From positions 2,523,001 through 2,587,000 of the forward strand of contig NZ_JAJDFY010000001.1 in assembly GCF_024704365.1 (NCBI RefSeq): a stretch of DNA of 64,000 nucleotides, read 5' to 3'. The DNA is from Thermomonas sp. S9. Lineage in GTDB: Bacteria; Pseudomonadota; Gammaproteobacteria; Xanthomonadales; Xanthomonadaceae. This document shows positions 12,291 to 21,179 of the stretch, in pieces (the stretch's first letter is position 1; each line of letters begins with the position of its first letter). The position numbers were made by a program, and so were the translations under genes. Below the pieces are notes generated by a model. It did no database searches. It was given only the letters and a program-made list of their open reading frames with translations, and was not told where the DNA came from.

Positions 12291-13498
12291 CGCGCGGCGC
12301 GCCGTTCGACTGCACACGCCACCTGCGCGCGCCCGAGCGCGGCGGCGAGGTCGGCCACCAGGTCGTCGGCATGCTCGATGCCCACCGACAGCCGCAGCAG
12401 GCCATCGGAAATCCCGGCCTGCGCGCGCGCCTGCGCGCTCATCGCCGCATGGGTCATGGTGGCGGGATGCGCGACCAGGCTTTCCACCCCGCCCAGCGAC
12501 TCGGCCAGGGTGAACCAGCGCAGGCCGTCGAGGAAGGCGCGCACCGCCGCCTCGCCGCCCTCCAGTTCCAGGCTCAGCATCGCCCCGAAGCCATATTGCT
12601 GGCGCGCCGCGATGGCATGGCCCGGATGCGCCGGCAGCCCCGGCCAGTGCAGCGCGCTCACAGCCGGGTGGCCGTCCAGCAGCGCCACCAGCGCCTGCGT
12701 GTTTTCTTGATGCACGCGCAGGCGCGCCTCCAGCGTGCGCAGCCCGCGCAGGGTCAGGAAGCTGTCGAACGGCGCGCCGGTCAGGCCCAGCGCGTTCGCC
12801 CACCACGCAAGTTCAGCATGCAGGCCGGCATCCTTCGCCACCACCGCGCCACCGACCACGTCGCTGTGGCCGTTGATGTACTTGGTGGTGGAATGCACCA
12901 CCGCGTCCGCGCCGAAATCGGCGATCGGCCGCTGCAGCAGCGGCGACAGGAAAGTGTTGTCCACCACCACGCGCGCACCGGCCGCATGCGCAGCGGCGAT
13001 CGTCGCGCGCAGGTCGGTGATGCGTAGCAGCGGGTTGGATGGCGTCTCGATCCAGACCAGCGCAGGCTGCCGTGCCAGCGCCTCGGCCAGCGCGCGCTGA
13101 TCGGTGAGGTCGCAGGTCAACAGTTCGAACGCGCCCTTCGATGCCAGCGCGTTGAACAGCCGCCAGCTGCCGCCGTAGCAGTCATGCGGCACCACCAGCA
13201 CGTCGCCCGGCCGCAGCAGCGCGTGCAGCACCACGGTCACCGCCGCCATGCCGGTGGCGGTGACGACGCCGCCCGCGCCGCCTTCCAGCGCGGCCAGCGC
13301 CTCACCCAGCAGGTCGCGGGTGGGGTTTCCGCTACGGGTGTAGTCGTAGGTGCGCTTGTCGTTGAAGCCGGCGAAGCTGAAGTTGCTCGACAACACCAGC
13401 GGCGGGGTGACCGCGCCGAAGGCGGTGTCGCGGTCGATGCCGGCGCGCACCGCGCGGGTGGAGGCGCGCGCCGGCGCGGCGGAAAGGGAATCGCTCAT
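12287..13498 (-). CDS. metB: Cystathionine gamma-synthase / O-succinylhomoserine sulfhydrylase family PLP enzyme
   Basis: This is a Cys/Met-metabolism PLP enzyme of 403 residues. Visible signatures are YDYTRSGNPTRDLLGEALA near the N-terminus, SGMAA-type glycine turn (ATGMAAVT), YGGSWRLF, WIETPSNPLLRITD, and the PLP lysine in HSTTKYINGHSD. The C-terminal ESLGGVESLVAHPATMTH is typical of gamma-synthases. It joins an activated homoserine ester to cysteine (cystathionine) or sulfide (homocysteine); sequence alone does not separate these. It lies 36 bp after metX, with GGAG upstream of its ATG, and its stop overlaps the hom start by four bases. It is the second gene of the SAM-riboswitch-controlled operon. 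Confidence 0.93.
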   Translation of the reverse strand: MSDSLSAAPARASTRAVRAGIDRDTAFGAVTPPLVLSSNFSFAGFNDKRTYDYTRSGNPTRDLLGEALAALEGGAGGVVTATGMAAVTVVLHALLRPGDVLVVPHDCYGGSWRLFNALASKGAFELLTCDLTDQRALAEALARQPALVWIETPSNPLLRITDLRATIAAAHAAGARVVVDNTFLSPLLQRPIADFGADAVVHSTTKYINGHSDVVGGAVVAKDAGLHAELAWWANALGLTGAPFDSFLTLRGLRTLEARLRVHQENTQALVALLDGHPAVSALHWPGLPAHPGHAIAARQQYGFGAMLSLELEGGEAAVRAFLDGLRWFTLAESLGGVESLVAHPATMTHAAMSAQARAQAGISDGLLRLSVGIEHADDLVADLAAALGRAQVACAVERRAAR

Positions 13499-13534
13499 GC
13501 AAGGGCTCCGTGCGGCAGTGGGGCGGAATCGGGA

Positions 13535-14587
13535 TCAGGGGCGCGCCGGCAGCGGCGCGGCCAGCTCGCTGGCCAGCAGCGCATCCATGCGCGCGGTGTC
13601 CTTCAGGAAGGCGTCGTGGCCGTACTCCGAACGCAGCACGCGCAACCGGCCGTGGCAGCCGAGGCCTTCCTGCAGCGCCACCGCATCCGCCAGCGGCACC
13701 AGGCGGTCGCCATCCACCGCAATCACCGACACCGGCAGCCGCACCTGCGCCGGGTCCACCCGGTGCAGGTCGATGGATTCGGACAGCCGCAGCCAGGCGG
13801 TGGCGGGCATGCGCGCGACGAACTTCGCGCCGGCCGCGTCCAGATAATCCTCGGCGGCCACCCGCACCTGCCCGTTGCACAGCACCGGCGGCGCGTCGAA
13901 CCGCTCGGCGAACTCCTCCGGGGTGCGGTAGCTGAGCATGGCCAGCTGGCGCGCCAGCGACAGGCCTTGCTCATCCGCACATTGCAACTGCCCCAGCGCC
14001 ACCACCTTGCGCTGCAGTGCGCGCCAGGCCGCGGCATACGGATGCGGGCGATGCGCGCCGCTAACGGCGATCAGGCGCCGCAGCCGCTGCGGATGGCGCA
14101 CCGCCAATTGCAACCCGACCAGTGCGCCGTAGGAATAGCCGACGAAGACCGCCAGCTGCGCGATGCCCAGCGCATCCAGCAGCAGCGCCACCGCGTCGGC
14201 CTGGTCGGCGGTGTCGATCGGGGCGTCCAGCGCGCCGTCGGCACCGACGTAATCGAACGCGAGGATGCGCCAGCGCGCCGGGTCCAGCGCGCGCCCGGCG
14301 TCCAGCAGGCCCTGGGCCCAGCCCGGGGACGGGTCCAGCACGTTCGCCGCCACGTGCCGGTGCGCGGAAATCCCGCCCGCCACCAGCGCCACCGGCGCGT
14401 CCTCGGGGCCGGCCAGCTCGTACTGCAGGTGCAGCCGGCGGGTACCGGCATAGCGGGTGGCCAGCACCGCATCGATGCTGCCGCGGCCGGCGGGAATGGC
14501 CGGGCGCGGCGGCGCGTGGGCCGCCTCCGGCGCCGGGACGGGGCGGGAAGGGGCGACGGCGCTGCGTTCGGCGGGGGAAGGATGCAT
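13535..14587 (-). CDS. metX: Homoserine O-acyltransferase, MetX type (succinyl- or acetyl-)
   Basis: An alpha/beta-hydrolase-fold acyltransferase of about 350 residues. The nucleophile elbow is GYSYGALVGLQ, the acid is in AVDGDRLVP, and the final His is in YGHDAFLKD. It activates homoserine for sulfur incorporation. Xanthomonad members of this family have been reported as succinyl- rather than acetyltransferases, and some related proteins acylate serine, so the donor is left open. The ATG at 14587 is preferred over upstream starts because GGAG lies just before it and the leader upstream is a SAM-I riboswitch. It is the first gene of metX-metB-hom. A hairpin (14592-14622) can pair its Shine-Dalgarno sequence. 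Confidence 0.9.
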   Translation of the reverse strand: MHPSPAERSAVAPSRPVPAPEAAHAPPRPAIPAGRGSIDAVLATRYAGTRRLHLQYELAGPEDAPVALVAGGISAHRHVAANVLDPSPGWAQGLLDAGRALDPARWRILAFDYVGADGALDAPIDTADQADAVALLLDALGIAQLAVFVGYSYGALVGLQLAVRHPQRLRRLIAVSGAHRPHPYAAAWRALQRKVVALGQLQCADEQGLSLARQLAMLSYRTPEEFAERFDAPPVLCNGQVRVAAEDYLDAAGAKFVARMPATAWLRLSESIDLHRVDPAQVRLPVSVIAVDGDRLVPLADAVALQEGLGCHGRLRVLRSEYGHDAFLKDTARMDALLASELAAPLPARP

Positions 14588-14591
14588 GGCG

Positions 14592-14622
14592 GACTCCGGG
14601 CGGTGGACGGGCCATCGGAGTC
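14592..14622 (-). promoter_or_regulatory. Hairpin sequestering the metX Shine-Dalgarno sequence
   Basis: On the transcript strand GACTCCG (14622-14616) can pair perfectly over seven bases with CGGAGTC (14598-14592), leaving a 17-base loop. The second arm contains the GGAG used by metX. This arrangement suggests that the riboswitch upstream controls translation rather than, or as well as, termination. No U-run follows the hairpin. Confidence 0.65.
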
Positions 14623-14685
14623 GCGCGGGGGTGCGGGAAGAGAGCCGACACGTCGGCGTCGCGCGCCGCGCGTGCGGCTTCGCAA

Positions 14686-14800
14686 CCATCTTCCGGCAGA
14701 CGCTCAGGTCCCCGCAGGATTTGGCACCTCGCGGCGGCTTGCGCCGCCCGCAGGTTGCCCCGGCATCAAAGGGCCTGTCCCTCCGCCGGTCTCGATGGAT
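14686..14800 (-). promoter_or_regulatory. SAM-I (S-box) riboswitch upstream of metX-metB-hom
   Basis: Read on the minus strand, the leader has the S-box core blocks in order: GGCGGAGGGACAGGCCC, GATGCCGGGGCAACC (the kink-turn/P2 region) and GGTGCCAAATCCTGCGG (J3/4-P4 region). P1 can form between CCATC (14798-14794) and GATGG (14690-14686). The SAM-I aptamer binds S-adenosylmethionine. Xanthomonas uses this class ahead of its methionine operon, and the gene order here agrees. High SAM should stabilise P1 and lower expression of the operon. Confidence 0.9.
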
Positions 14801-14806
14801 GCGCGC

Positions 14807-14835
14807 AGTCTGCGCAGCCGCCGGCGCCGTGTCAA
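14807..14835 (-). promoter_or_regulatory. Probable sigma-70 promoter of the metX operon
   Basis: A perfect -35 TTGACA (14835-14830) is followed after 17 bases by CAGACT (14812-14807) as a weak -10. Transcription would then start near 14800, exactly where the riboswitch P1 helix begins. That agreement is the main support. Confidence 0.65.
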
Positions 14836-14859
14836 TCGCTTCATTCGGATAAAGCGATT
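14834..14859. repeat. Inverted repeat (8 bp arms) upstream of the metX promoter
   Basis: AATCGCTT (14834-14841) and AAGCGATT (14852-14859) are perfect inverted arms with a ten-base spacer. They abut the -35 box of the metX promoter, on the side facing the divergent peptidase gene. This is a plausible binding site for a dimeric regulator of either gene. The regulator is not identified here. Confidence 0.5.
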
Positions 14860-14904
14860 CATATAACGCATCGTCATGTCCCTGGCTCCGGCATACTCGC
14901 GCCG

Positions 14905-15742
14905 ATGCCGTCCCTGCCCCGCCCTCTGCGCGCACTCCTGGTGGCCAGCCTGCTGGCGCTGCTGCCGCCCGACGTGCCGGCGGCCGACCCGCCCGCCGCC
15001 GCGCCCGGCCCGAACCCGGCCTTGGCCAGCCTGCGGGTGGAGCCGAATGGCAGCGAATACCTGGTATGGGCAGACAACCATCTGGCCGGGCCGATCGAAG
15101 TGCGGCTGGACAGCGCCGGGCCGCCGCCGGCCTGGAGCCAGCCGCCGCTGCCGGCGCGCGCCGGGGTGCCCGCCGGCGGCAGCGCGCTGCTGGCGCACCT
15201 GCGCATGCCGCCAGGCAACGGGCTGCTGCGGCTGCGGCTGGAGGCCACGCCCGGCAGTTCCAACGCGCGTCCGCGCGACGTGGCCTACCTGTTGCCGCTG
15301 GCCGACCCGCAAGCGCGCATCGACCAGGGCTTCGAGGGCGGTTTCAGTCCACCAGGACCCGGAAAACCGCTACGCGATCGACTTCGCCACGCCCGAAGGC
15401 ACCCCGGTGCTGGCCGCGCGCGGCGGGGTGGTGATGCAGGTGCAGGACGGTTTCAGCGGCCACGGCCTGGACCCGCACCGCGATGCCAGCCGCGCCAACC
15501 TCATCCGCATCCTGCACGACGACGGCAGCATGGGCCTGTATGCCCACCTGGCCAACGGCGGCGCGCGCGTGCGCGTCGGGCAACGGGTGGAGGCCGGCCA
15601 GCGCATCGGCCTGTCCGGCAATACCGGCTACAGCACCGCGCCGCACCTGCATTTCGCGGTGCAGGTCAACCGCGGCATGCAGCTGCTGTCGATCCCGTTC
15701 CGGCTGGCCGGGCCCGCGCAGGGCGCAAGCGCGCCAGATTGA
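14905..15742 (+). pseudogene. M23-family metallopeptidase, exported (one frame break)
   Basis: The start at ATG 14905 gives a signal peptide (LRALLVASLLALLPPDVPAA). The ~120-residue N-terminal domain resembles the beta-sandwich of xanthomonad M23 proteins. The peptidase core reads HQDPENRYAIDFATPEGTPV, then SMGLYAHL and the HxH zinc motif in TAPHLHFAV. Such enzymes cut peptidoglycan cross-links or act as inactive regulators. Here the zinc ligands are present (H...D, HxH), so activity is likely. The frame breaks at about 15349: AGTCCACC needs one C fewer to read S-H-Q-D, and the break falls on the first zinc-binding His. Everything after it is intact, which favours a recent mutation or a sequence error. 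Confidence 0.85.
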
Positions 15743-15785
15743 AGCGATGCGGCCCCCGAATGCGCCGGGTCCGAACGGATGCGGC

Positions 15786-16886
15786 CTATGCCTCGTCCTC
15801 GGCGACCACCGTCGGCTGCACCCATTCGCGCCACTGCGGCAGCCGCTCCAGCATGCCCACCGAGCGCAGGTAGGCCTCGTCGGGCTCGCGCCCGGCCACC
15901 AGCGCGGTGGCCACGTGCACCGCACCGGCCACCCAGAACCCGGCGGCACGCAGGTGGCCGGGACGGTGCTGGTAGGCCACCGCCTCCACGATCGGCATCG
16001 GCAGCCCCCACAGGCCCATCAGATAGGCGCCCGCTTCGGCGTAATGCGGGCCTTCCTCGCCCGGCTCGCCCGAGGACACGCCCGGCAGCAGGCGCCCGAC
16101 CTCGGCCAGCAGGCTGGCGGTGGCGGCCAGCTCGGCGCTGGGCCCGGGCAGCAGGCGGCGGGCCAGGTTCGACGCGCGCAGGGCGCGGTCCTGCATGGCC
16201 TCGCGCTCCTGGCTGCTGGCCAGCTTGGGGCCGCCGAAGGCCTCGATGGTGAGCACCATCCGCAGCAGGGTCTGGTGCCCCAGGCGGGTGACCGCACCGC
16301 GCATGTCGGTGATCTCGCGCCCACCGGAGAAGTACGCCGAGTTGCACAGGCGCAGCACCTTGGCGGCGATCGCCGGGTCCTGCGACAGGGTCTGGGCGAT
16401 GGCGGCGTTGCTGGCGTCCGGGTCGCGCAGCAGGCGGGTCAGCTGCAGGTACAGCCGCGGCGGCGGCGGCAGCGAGTTGATCCGGCCGAGCACCCGCTTC
16501 AGGGCTTCATTGTCGAGCAGCTCGCGCAGGTCCACCACGCTTTCCACCGCGGCCACCAGCTCGGCCGCATCCAGCGGGCGCGCCAGCACCCGGTGGGCGC
16601 CATCCAGGCCCTGCGCGATGTCCACGCTGGCTTCGTCCGGGTTCTGGTCCAGCAGCAGGATGCGCACCGCCTGCGGGTACAGCGCGGCCACCCGCGCCAG
16701 CAGCTCGGGGCCGCCGATCGGACCGGGCCGCAGCCCGCACACGAACACGTCGAAGGCGGACATCGCCGGATCCACGGTGGTGCCGGCCGGCAGCCAGTCG
16801 ATGGTCCAGTCCAGGCCGTAATCGGCCAGCAAGGCGTCGAACTCCGCGGCCCGACCCGCGTCTTCCCCGGCAATCACGATGCGCAC
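15786..16886 (-). CDS. HDOD-domain signalling protein with degenerate receiver
   Basis: GTG at 16886 is chosen because AAAGGG lies upstream and the longer frame reads through a tandem repeat. Residues ~1-120 look like a receiver fold ([30 protein letters not shown]), but the expected phospho-acceptor position reads [11 protein letters not shown], with no Asp at the strand end. Residues ~140-360 are an HDOD domain: [51 protein letters not shown] proteins tie cell-cycle, motility or c-di-GMP signals to output by protein contacts and lack HD-phosphohydrolase residues. The degenerate receiver suggests binding to a partner rather than phosphorylation. It is cytoplasmic and transcribed alone. Confidence 0.85.
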   Translation of the reverse strand: MRIVIAGEDAGRAAEFDALLADYGLDWTIDWLPAGTTVDPAMSAFDVFVCGLRPGPIGGPELLARVAALYPQAVRILLLDQNPDEASVDIAQGLDGAHRVLARPLDAAELVAAVESVVDLRELLDNEALKRVLGRINSLPPPPRLYLQLTRLLRDPDASNAAIAQTLSQDPAIAAKVLRLCNSAYFSGGREITDMRGAVTRLGHQTLLRMVLTIEAFGGPKLASSQEREAMQDRALRASNLARRLLPGPSAELAATASLLAEVGRLLPGVSSGEPGEEGPHYAEAGAYLMGLWGLPMPIVEAVAYQHRPGHLRAAGFWVAGAVHVATALVAGREPDEAYLRSVGMLERLPQWREWVQPTVVAEDEA

Positions 16887-16902
16887 TGCGTCACCCTTTC
16901 CC

Positions 16903-16941
16903 TTTGGCGTACCCGTTTGGCGTGCCCGTTTGGCGTACCCC
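16903..16941. repeat. Three tandem 13-bp repeats upstream of the HDOD gene
   Basis: Three consecutive copies of TTTGGCGTACCCG occur at 16903-16915, 16916-16928 (one G for A change) and 16929-16941 (last base differs). They lie 17 bp upstream of the GTG start. Function unknown; they could be a binding array or a slippage-prone spacer. Confidence 0.8.
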
Positions 16942-17080
16942 TGCCGCGCCTGCCGACGGCCGGCATCCGCCCCACCGCGCAGCCACGCCGCCCAGAGTAC
17001 ACCGCCACACCGGCGGGAGCGACGGCCCGCGCCCGCGATCGCGGCGGCCGTCACATCCGGGGCCACGCGCGGGGGCCGGC

Positions 17081-17092
17081 TATAATTCCGCG
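17081..17092 (+). promoter_or_regulatory. Perfect -10 box immediately before prfC (leaderless transcript likely)
   Basis: TATAAT at 17081-17086 is separated from the prfC ATG by only six bases. Transcription should start at or within a base of the ATG, giving a leaderless mRNA. No Shine-Dalgarno sequence fits between them, and no clear -35 box was found. Confidence 0.65.
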
Positions 17093-18694
17093 ATGACAGA
17101 CGTTGCAACCGAAGCCGCGCGCCGGCGCACCTTCGCCATCATCTCCCACCCCGACGCGGGCAAGACCACCCTCACCGAGAAGCTGCTGCTGTTCGGCGGG
17201 GCGATCCAGATGGCCGGCAGCGTCAAGGGCCGCAAGGCCGCGCGCCACGCGACCTCCGACTGGATGGCGCTGGAGAAGGAGCGCGGCATCTCGGTCACCA
17301 GTTCGGTGATGCAGTTCCCGTATGCCGGGCGCATCGTCAACCTGCTGGACACCCCCGGCCATGCCGACTTCGGCGAGGACACCTACCGCGTGCTCACCGC
17401 GGTGGATTCGGCGCTGATGGTGATCGATGTGGCCAAGGGCGTGGAGGAACGCACCATCAAGCTGATGGAGGTCTGCCGCCTGCGCGATACGCCGATCATG
17501 ACCTTCGTCAACAAGCTCGACCGCGAGGGCAAGGACCCGGTCGAACTGCTGGACGAGATCGAATCGGTGCTGGGCATCCAGTGCGCGCCGGTGACCTGGC
17601 CGATCGGCATGGGCAGCCGCCTGAAGGGCGTGGTGCACCTCATCACCGGCGAAGTGCACCTGTACGAGCCGGGCCGCAACTTCACCCGCCAGGATTCCAC
17701 CATCTTCCCGTCGCTGGACGCGCCGGGCGTGGAGGAAGCGATCGGCGCGGAGCTGCTGGCCGAGCTGCGCGAGCAACTGGAACTGGTGCAGGGCGCCAGC
17801 CATCCGTTCGATGCCGAAGCCTACCTCGCCGGCCGGCAGTCGCCGGTGTTCTTCGGCTCGGGCGTGAACAACTTCGGCGTGCAGCCGCTGCTGGACTTCT
17901 TCGTCGAGCATGCGCCGGCGCCGCGTGCGCGCACCACCACCACCCGCGAGGTGCTGGCCGACGAACCCAAGCTCACCGGCTTTGTGTTCAAGATCCAGGC
18001 CAATATGGATCCGCAGCACCGCGACCGCGTGGCCTTCATGCGCATCTGCTCCGGCAAGTTCGTGCCGGGTATGAAGGTGTTGCACGTGCGCAGCGGCAAG
18101 GAGATGAAGCTGGCCAATGCGCTGACTTTCATGGCCTCCGACCGCGAGATCGCCGAAAGCGCCTATCCGGGCGATGTGATCGGCATCCACAACCACGGCA
18201 CCATCTCGATCGGCGACACCTTCAGCGAAGGCGAGCCGCTCAGCTTCACCGGCATCCCCAGCTTCGCGCCGGAGCTGTTCCGGCGCGCGCGCCTGCGCGA
18301 TCCGCTCAAGCTCAAGCAGTTGCAGAAGGGCCTGGCGCAGCTGTCCGAGGAAGGCGCGACCCAGTTCTTCAAGCCGCTGATGAGCAACGACCTGATCCTC
18401 GGCGCGGTCGGCATGCTGCAGTTCGACGTAGCCGCCTACCGCCTGAAGGACGAATACGGGGTCGAGGCCGCGTTCGAGCCGGTGCAGGTGGCCACCGCGC
18501 GCTGGATCCGCTGCGACGACGCCCGCGCGCTGGAGGAGTTCCGCGAGAAGAACGCGATGAACCTGGCGCTGGATGCCTCCGGTGCCCTGGTCTACCTCGC
18601 GCCCTCGCGGGTCAACCTGCAGCTGGCGCAGGAGCGCGCGCCCAAGGTGCAGTTCCTGGCCACCCGCGAACACGCGCAGGCGGTCGCGGTCTGA
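17093..18694 (+). CDS. prfC: Peptide chain release factor 3
   Basis: A translational GTPase of 533 residues, the usual RF3 length. G1 is HPDAGKTT, switch II/G3 is [14 protein letters not shown], and G4 is [10 protein letters not shown]. The RF3-specific stretch [16 protein letters not shown] in switch I separates it from EF-G. Further domains contain [16 protein letters not shown], typical of RF3. It recycles RF1/RF2 from the ribosome after termination, in the cytoplasm. The start ATG at 17093 is six bases after a perfect TATAAT, so the message is probably leaderless. The gene is intact and converges with the CBS gene across a short repeat-bearing gap. Confidence 0.97.
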   Translation: MTDVATEAARRRTFAIISHPDAGKTTLTEKLLLFGGAIQMAGSVKGRKAARHATSDWMALEKERGISVTSSVMQFPYAGRIVNLLDTPGHADFGEDTYRVLTAVDSALMVIDVAKGVEERTIKLMEVCRLRDTPIMTFVNKLDREGKDPVELLDEIESVLGIQCAPVTWPIGMGSRLKGVVHLITGEVHLYEPGRNFTRQDSTIFPSLDAPGVEEAIGAELLAELREQLELVQGASHPFDAEAYLAGRQSPVFFGSGVNNFGVQPLLDFFVEHAPAPRARTTTTREVLADEPKLTGFVFKIQANMDPQHRDRVAFMRICSGKFVPGMKVLHVRSGKEMKLANALTFMASDREIAESAYPGDVIGIHNHGTISIGDTFSEGEPLSFTGIPSFAPELFRRARLRDPLKLKQLQKGLAQLSEEGATQFFKPLMSNDLILGAVGMLQFDVAAYRLKDEYGVEAAFEPVQVATARWIRCDDARALEEFREKNAMNLALDASGALVYLAPSRVNLQLAQERAPKVQFLATREHAQAVAV

Positions 18695-18734
18695 GCGCCC
18701 GCACCGCCACCCGCTCGTGGTGCTCCCACGCCGC

Positions 18735-18797
18735 GGTCCGTTCGCGGTGAACCTGCGTCGCAGTCCGTTCGTGGTGAGCCTGTCGAACCATGAACGG
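18735..18797. repeat. Dispersed 'TTCGTGGTGAGCCTGTCGAA' type repeat
   Basis: The core CCGTTCGTGGTGAGCCTGTC (18765-18784), followed by GAACCATGAACGG, is an imperfect palindrome. A degenerate partner (GTCCGTTCGCGGTGAACCTG) sits at 18736-18755. Repeats of this kind are common between genes in xanthomonads and related high-GC bacteria. It fills the gap between convergent prfC and the CBS gene and could serve as a terminator or REP-like element. Confidence 0.6.
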
Positions 18798-18841
18798 GCT
18801 GCGCCGTGCGGCCTATCGACGCCCGCACGGGCGCATCGCGG

Positions 18842-19270
18842 TCAGGACGCGATGTAGCGCTGCAACTGGTCGAGGGTCTGCTGCTGCTCCTCGATCACCG
18901 CCTTGACCAGGTCGCCGATCGACAGCACGCCCACCACGCGGCCGCCGTCCAGCACCGGCAGGTGGCGGATGCGGCGGTCGGTGACCAGCTGCATGCAGTG
19001 CTCCACCGTATCCGTCGGTGCCACCGTGCGCACCTGCGCGGTCATGATCTCGCGCACCGGGGTGTCCTTCGAGGCGCGCCCCTGCAGCACCACCTTGCGG
19101 GCGTAATCGCGCTCGGACACGATCCCCACCAGCGCGGGGCCCTCCATCACCAGCAGCGCGCCGATCTCGCGCTCCGCCATCCGACGCAGGGCCTCGATCA
19201 CCGGAGCATCGGGGCCGATCGAGACGATCTCAGCCGGTTTCGCGTCCAACAGCTGCCGTACCGTGCGCAT
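18842..19270 (-). CDS. Tandem CBS-domain protein
   Basis: The protein is 142 residues from the ATG at 19270, which has AAGGAG upstream. It is made of two CBS domains and nothing else. The first runs from MRTVRQLLDAKP to ALVGIVSERDYARKVV, the second from TPVREIMTAQVRTV to RVVGVLSIGDLVKAVI. CBS pairs bind adenosine nucleotides (ATP, AMP, SAM) and act as energy sensors, usually on a partner protein. No partner is evident nearby. The upstream glycosyltransferase overlaps its start by about 40 bp, so the two are probably co-transcribed. Confidence 0.93.
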   Translation of the reverse strand: MRTVRQLLDAKPAEIVSIGPDAPVIEALRRMAEREIGALLVMEGPALVGIVSERDYARKVVLQGRASKDTPVREIMTAQVRTVAPTDTVEHCMQLVTDRRIRHLPVLDGGRVVGVLSIGDLVKAVIEEQQQTLDQLQRYIAS

Positions 19271-20269
19271 GGCCGACTCCTTGCGGTCTGGGGCGATGCG
19301 CCGAGGATACTCCGTCCGCCGGCCGCCAGACATCCACCAGGTACAGCGGCCGCTGCTTGGATTCCTCGTACAGCCGGCCGAGGTATTCGCCGATCATGCC
19401 CAGCGCCATCAGCTGCACCCCGCCCAGCAGCAGGATCACCGCCATCAGCGACGGCCAGCCGGCCACCCGGTCGCCCCACAGCAGCGCGCGCACGACCACC
19501 CAGGCGCTGAACCCGAACGCCAGCAGCGAGGTCATCAGCCCCACGTACGTCGCCAGCCGCAGCGGCGCGGTGGAAAAGCTGGTGATGCCCTGCAGCGCGA
19601 AGTTCCAAAGTCGCCAGAACCCGAACTTGCTGCGCCCGCCCACACGCGCACCGCGCTGGTAGGGAATCTCGGCCGCGTTGAATCCGATCCAGCCGAACAG
19701 GCCCTTCATGAAACGCTGGCGCTCGCGCAGCTGGCGCAGCGCGGCCAGCGCGCGCGGCGAGAGCAGGCGGAAATCGCCGGTATCGCGCGGCACCGGGGTG
19801 GCCGACAGGCGGCCGATCAGGCGGTAGAACAGGTGCGCGCTGGCGCGCTTGAGCCAGCCCTCGCCGGCGCGCGCCACGCGCACCCCGCGCACGTCGTCGA
19901 ACCCTTCCCGCCACTTCCGCACGAATTGCGGCAGCAGCTCGGGCGGGTCCTGGCCGTCGGCATCCAGCACCAGCGCCGCGCCGCATTCGACGTGGTCCAG
20001 CCCGGCGGTGAGCGCCGCCTCCTTGCCGAAGTTGCGCGACAACCGCAGCAGCGCCACCCGGGCATCCTCGCGCGCATAGCCCTGCAGCAGCGCCCAGGTA
20101 CCGTCGCGGCTGCCGTCATCCACGCACAGCAAGCGCGCGCGCAGCCCTCGCGCTCGGCCGCATCCAGCGCCGCGCGCAGGCGCGGCCACAGCGCGGGCAG
20201 GGCTTCGGCCTCGTCGTAGGCCGCCACCACCAGGGTCAGCTGGCGGTCTTCGGGCGGGATCTCGTGCAT
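19230..20269 (-). pseudogene. Family 2 glycosyltransferase, polyprenyl-phosphate type (one frame break)
   Basis: From the ATG at 20269 the protein reads LTLVVAAYDEAEALPALW, LLCVDDGSRDGTW, SRNFGKEAALTAGLD and the metal-binding DAD in VLDADGQDPPELL, then a C-terminal pair of membrane helices. This is the GtrB/DPM1-like architecture, which puts a sugar onto undecaprenyl phosphate at the cytoplasmic face for later transfer to O-antigen or lipid A. The frame breaks at about 20145: GAGGGCTGCG needs one more C to read E-G-L-R-A-R. Otherwise the gene is complete. It overlaps the start of the CBS gene. The sugar and the final acceptor cannot be read from sequence. Confidence 0.85.
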
Positions 20270-20320
20270 GCGCGCAGTATGCCAGCGCACCGCCCGCCGC
20301 CCGTCCTCATTCCGGCGCGC

Positions 20321-21073
20321 TCATTCCAGCGTGCGCAGGAACCCGGTGCCGCCAAGCGCCGCCATCTGGCCCTGGATCGCCTGCGCACGCCGCTGCACAT
20401 ACGGCCCGGGATGCGCCGCATCGTAGCGCTTGGGACTGGGCAGCACCGCCGCCAGCCGCGCCGCCTCGGCCGCCGACAGCGCCTGCGCATCCTTGCCGAA
20501 GAAGCGCCGCGCTGCCGCCTGCGCGCCATACACGCCATCACCGAACTCGGCAATGTTCACGTACATCTCCAGGATCCGGCGCTTCGGCCACAGGGTTTCG
20601 ATCAGCACCGTGTACCAGACCTCCAGCCCCTTGCGCAGCCAGCGGGTGGGGCCGCTGCCCTGCCACAGGAACAGGTTCTTGGCGGTCTGCTGGCTGATGG
20701 TGCTGGCGCCGCGCAGGCGCCTGACCGGCGTGCCGCGCCGCTCGGCCCGCGCGAGCATGCGCTCGTTGTGCGCCTGCGCCTTCTCGATGGCGTCGAAGTC
20801 GAACCCGTGGTGGCGCGGGAAGTTCTGGTCCTCGGACGCGATCACCGCCAGCGGCAGCTGCGGCGAGATCCGCGCCAGCGGACGGAAGTCATAGCGCACG
20901 CGGTAGCCGGGGTCGCCCTCCAGCGCGGCCTGCCCCCAGCGCGCCAGCATGAACGCCGACAGCGGCGGGTCCACCACCCGCAGCAGCAGCACCTGGGCCA
21001 CGCTCAGGGCGATGCCCAGCAGCGGCAGCTTCCACCACCAGCCGCGCAGGCGGCGTTTCCAGCCGCCGCTCAT
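20321..21073 (-). CDS. mtgA: Monofunctional peptidoglycan transglycosylase
   Basis: The start ATG at 21073 gives a short basic tail and one membrane anchor ([17 protein letters not shown]). The rest is a GT51 domain with the five expected motifs: [14 protein letters not shown] (catalytic Glu), [47 protein letters not shown] with the second Glu, and the [11 protein letters not shown] motif. There is no transpeptidase domain, and 250 residues is normal for MtgA. It polymerises lipid II into glycan strands at the inner membrane. It appears intact. Confidence 0.95.
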   Translation of the reverse strand: MSGGWKRRLRGWWWKLPLLGIALSVAQVLLLRVVDPPLSAFMLARWGQAALEGDPGYRVRYDFRPLARISPQLPLAVIASEDQNFPRHHGFDFDAIEKAQAHNERMLARAERRGTPVRRLRGASTISQQTAKNLFLWQGSGPTRWLRKGLEVWYTVLIETLWPKRRILEMYVNIAEFGDGVYGAQAAARRFFGKDAQALSAAEAARLAAVLPSPKRYDAAHPGPYVQRRAQAIQGQMAALGGTGFLRTLE

Positions 21074-21179
21074 GCCGGCCGACCTTGCGATCGCGCCGCG
21101 CGCGCCCCATGTCGTTGCATCATTTCCCTCCCCGTCGGCGCCGCCATTATCCGCGCGCGCCCGCCACCACGGAACCGCC

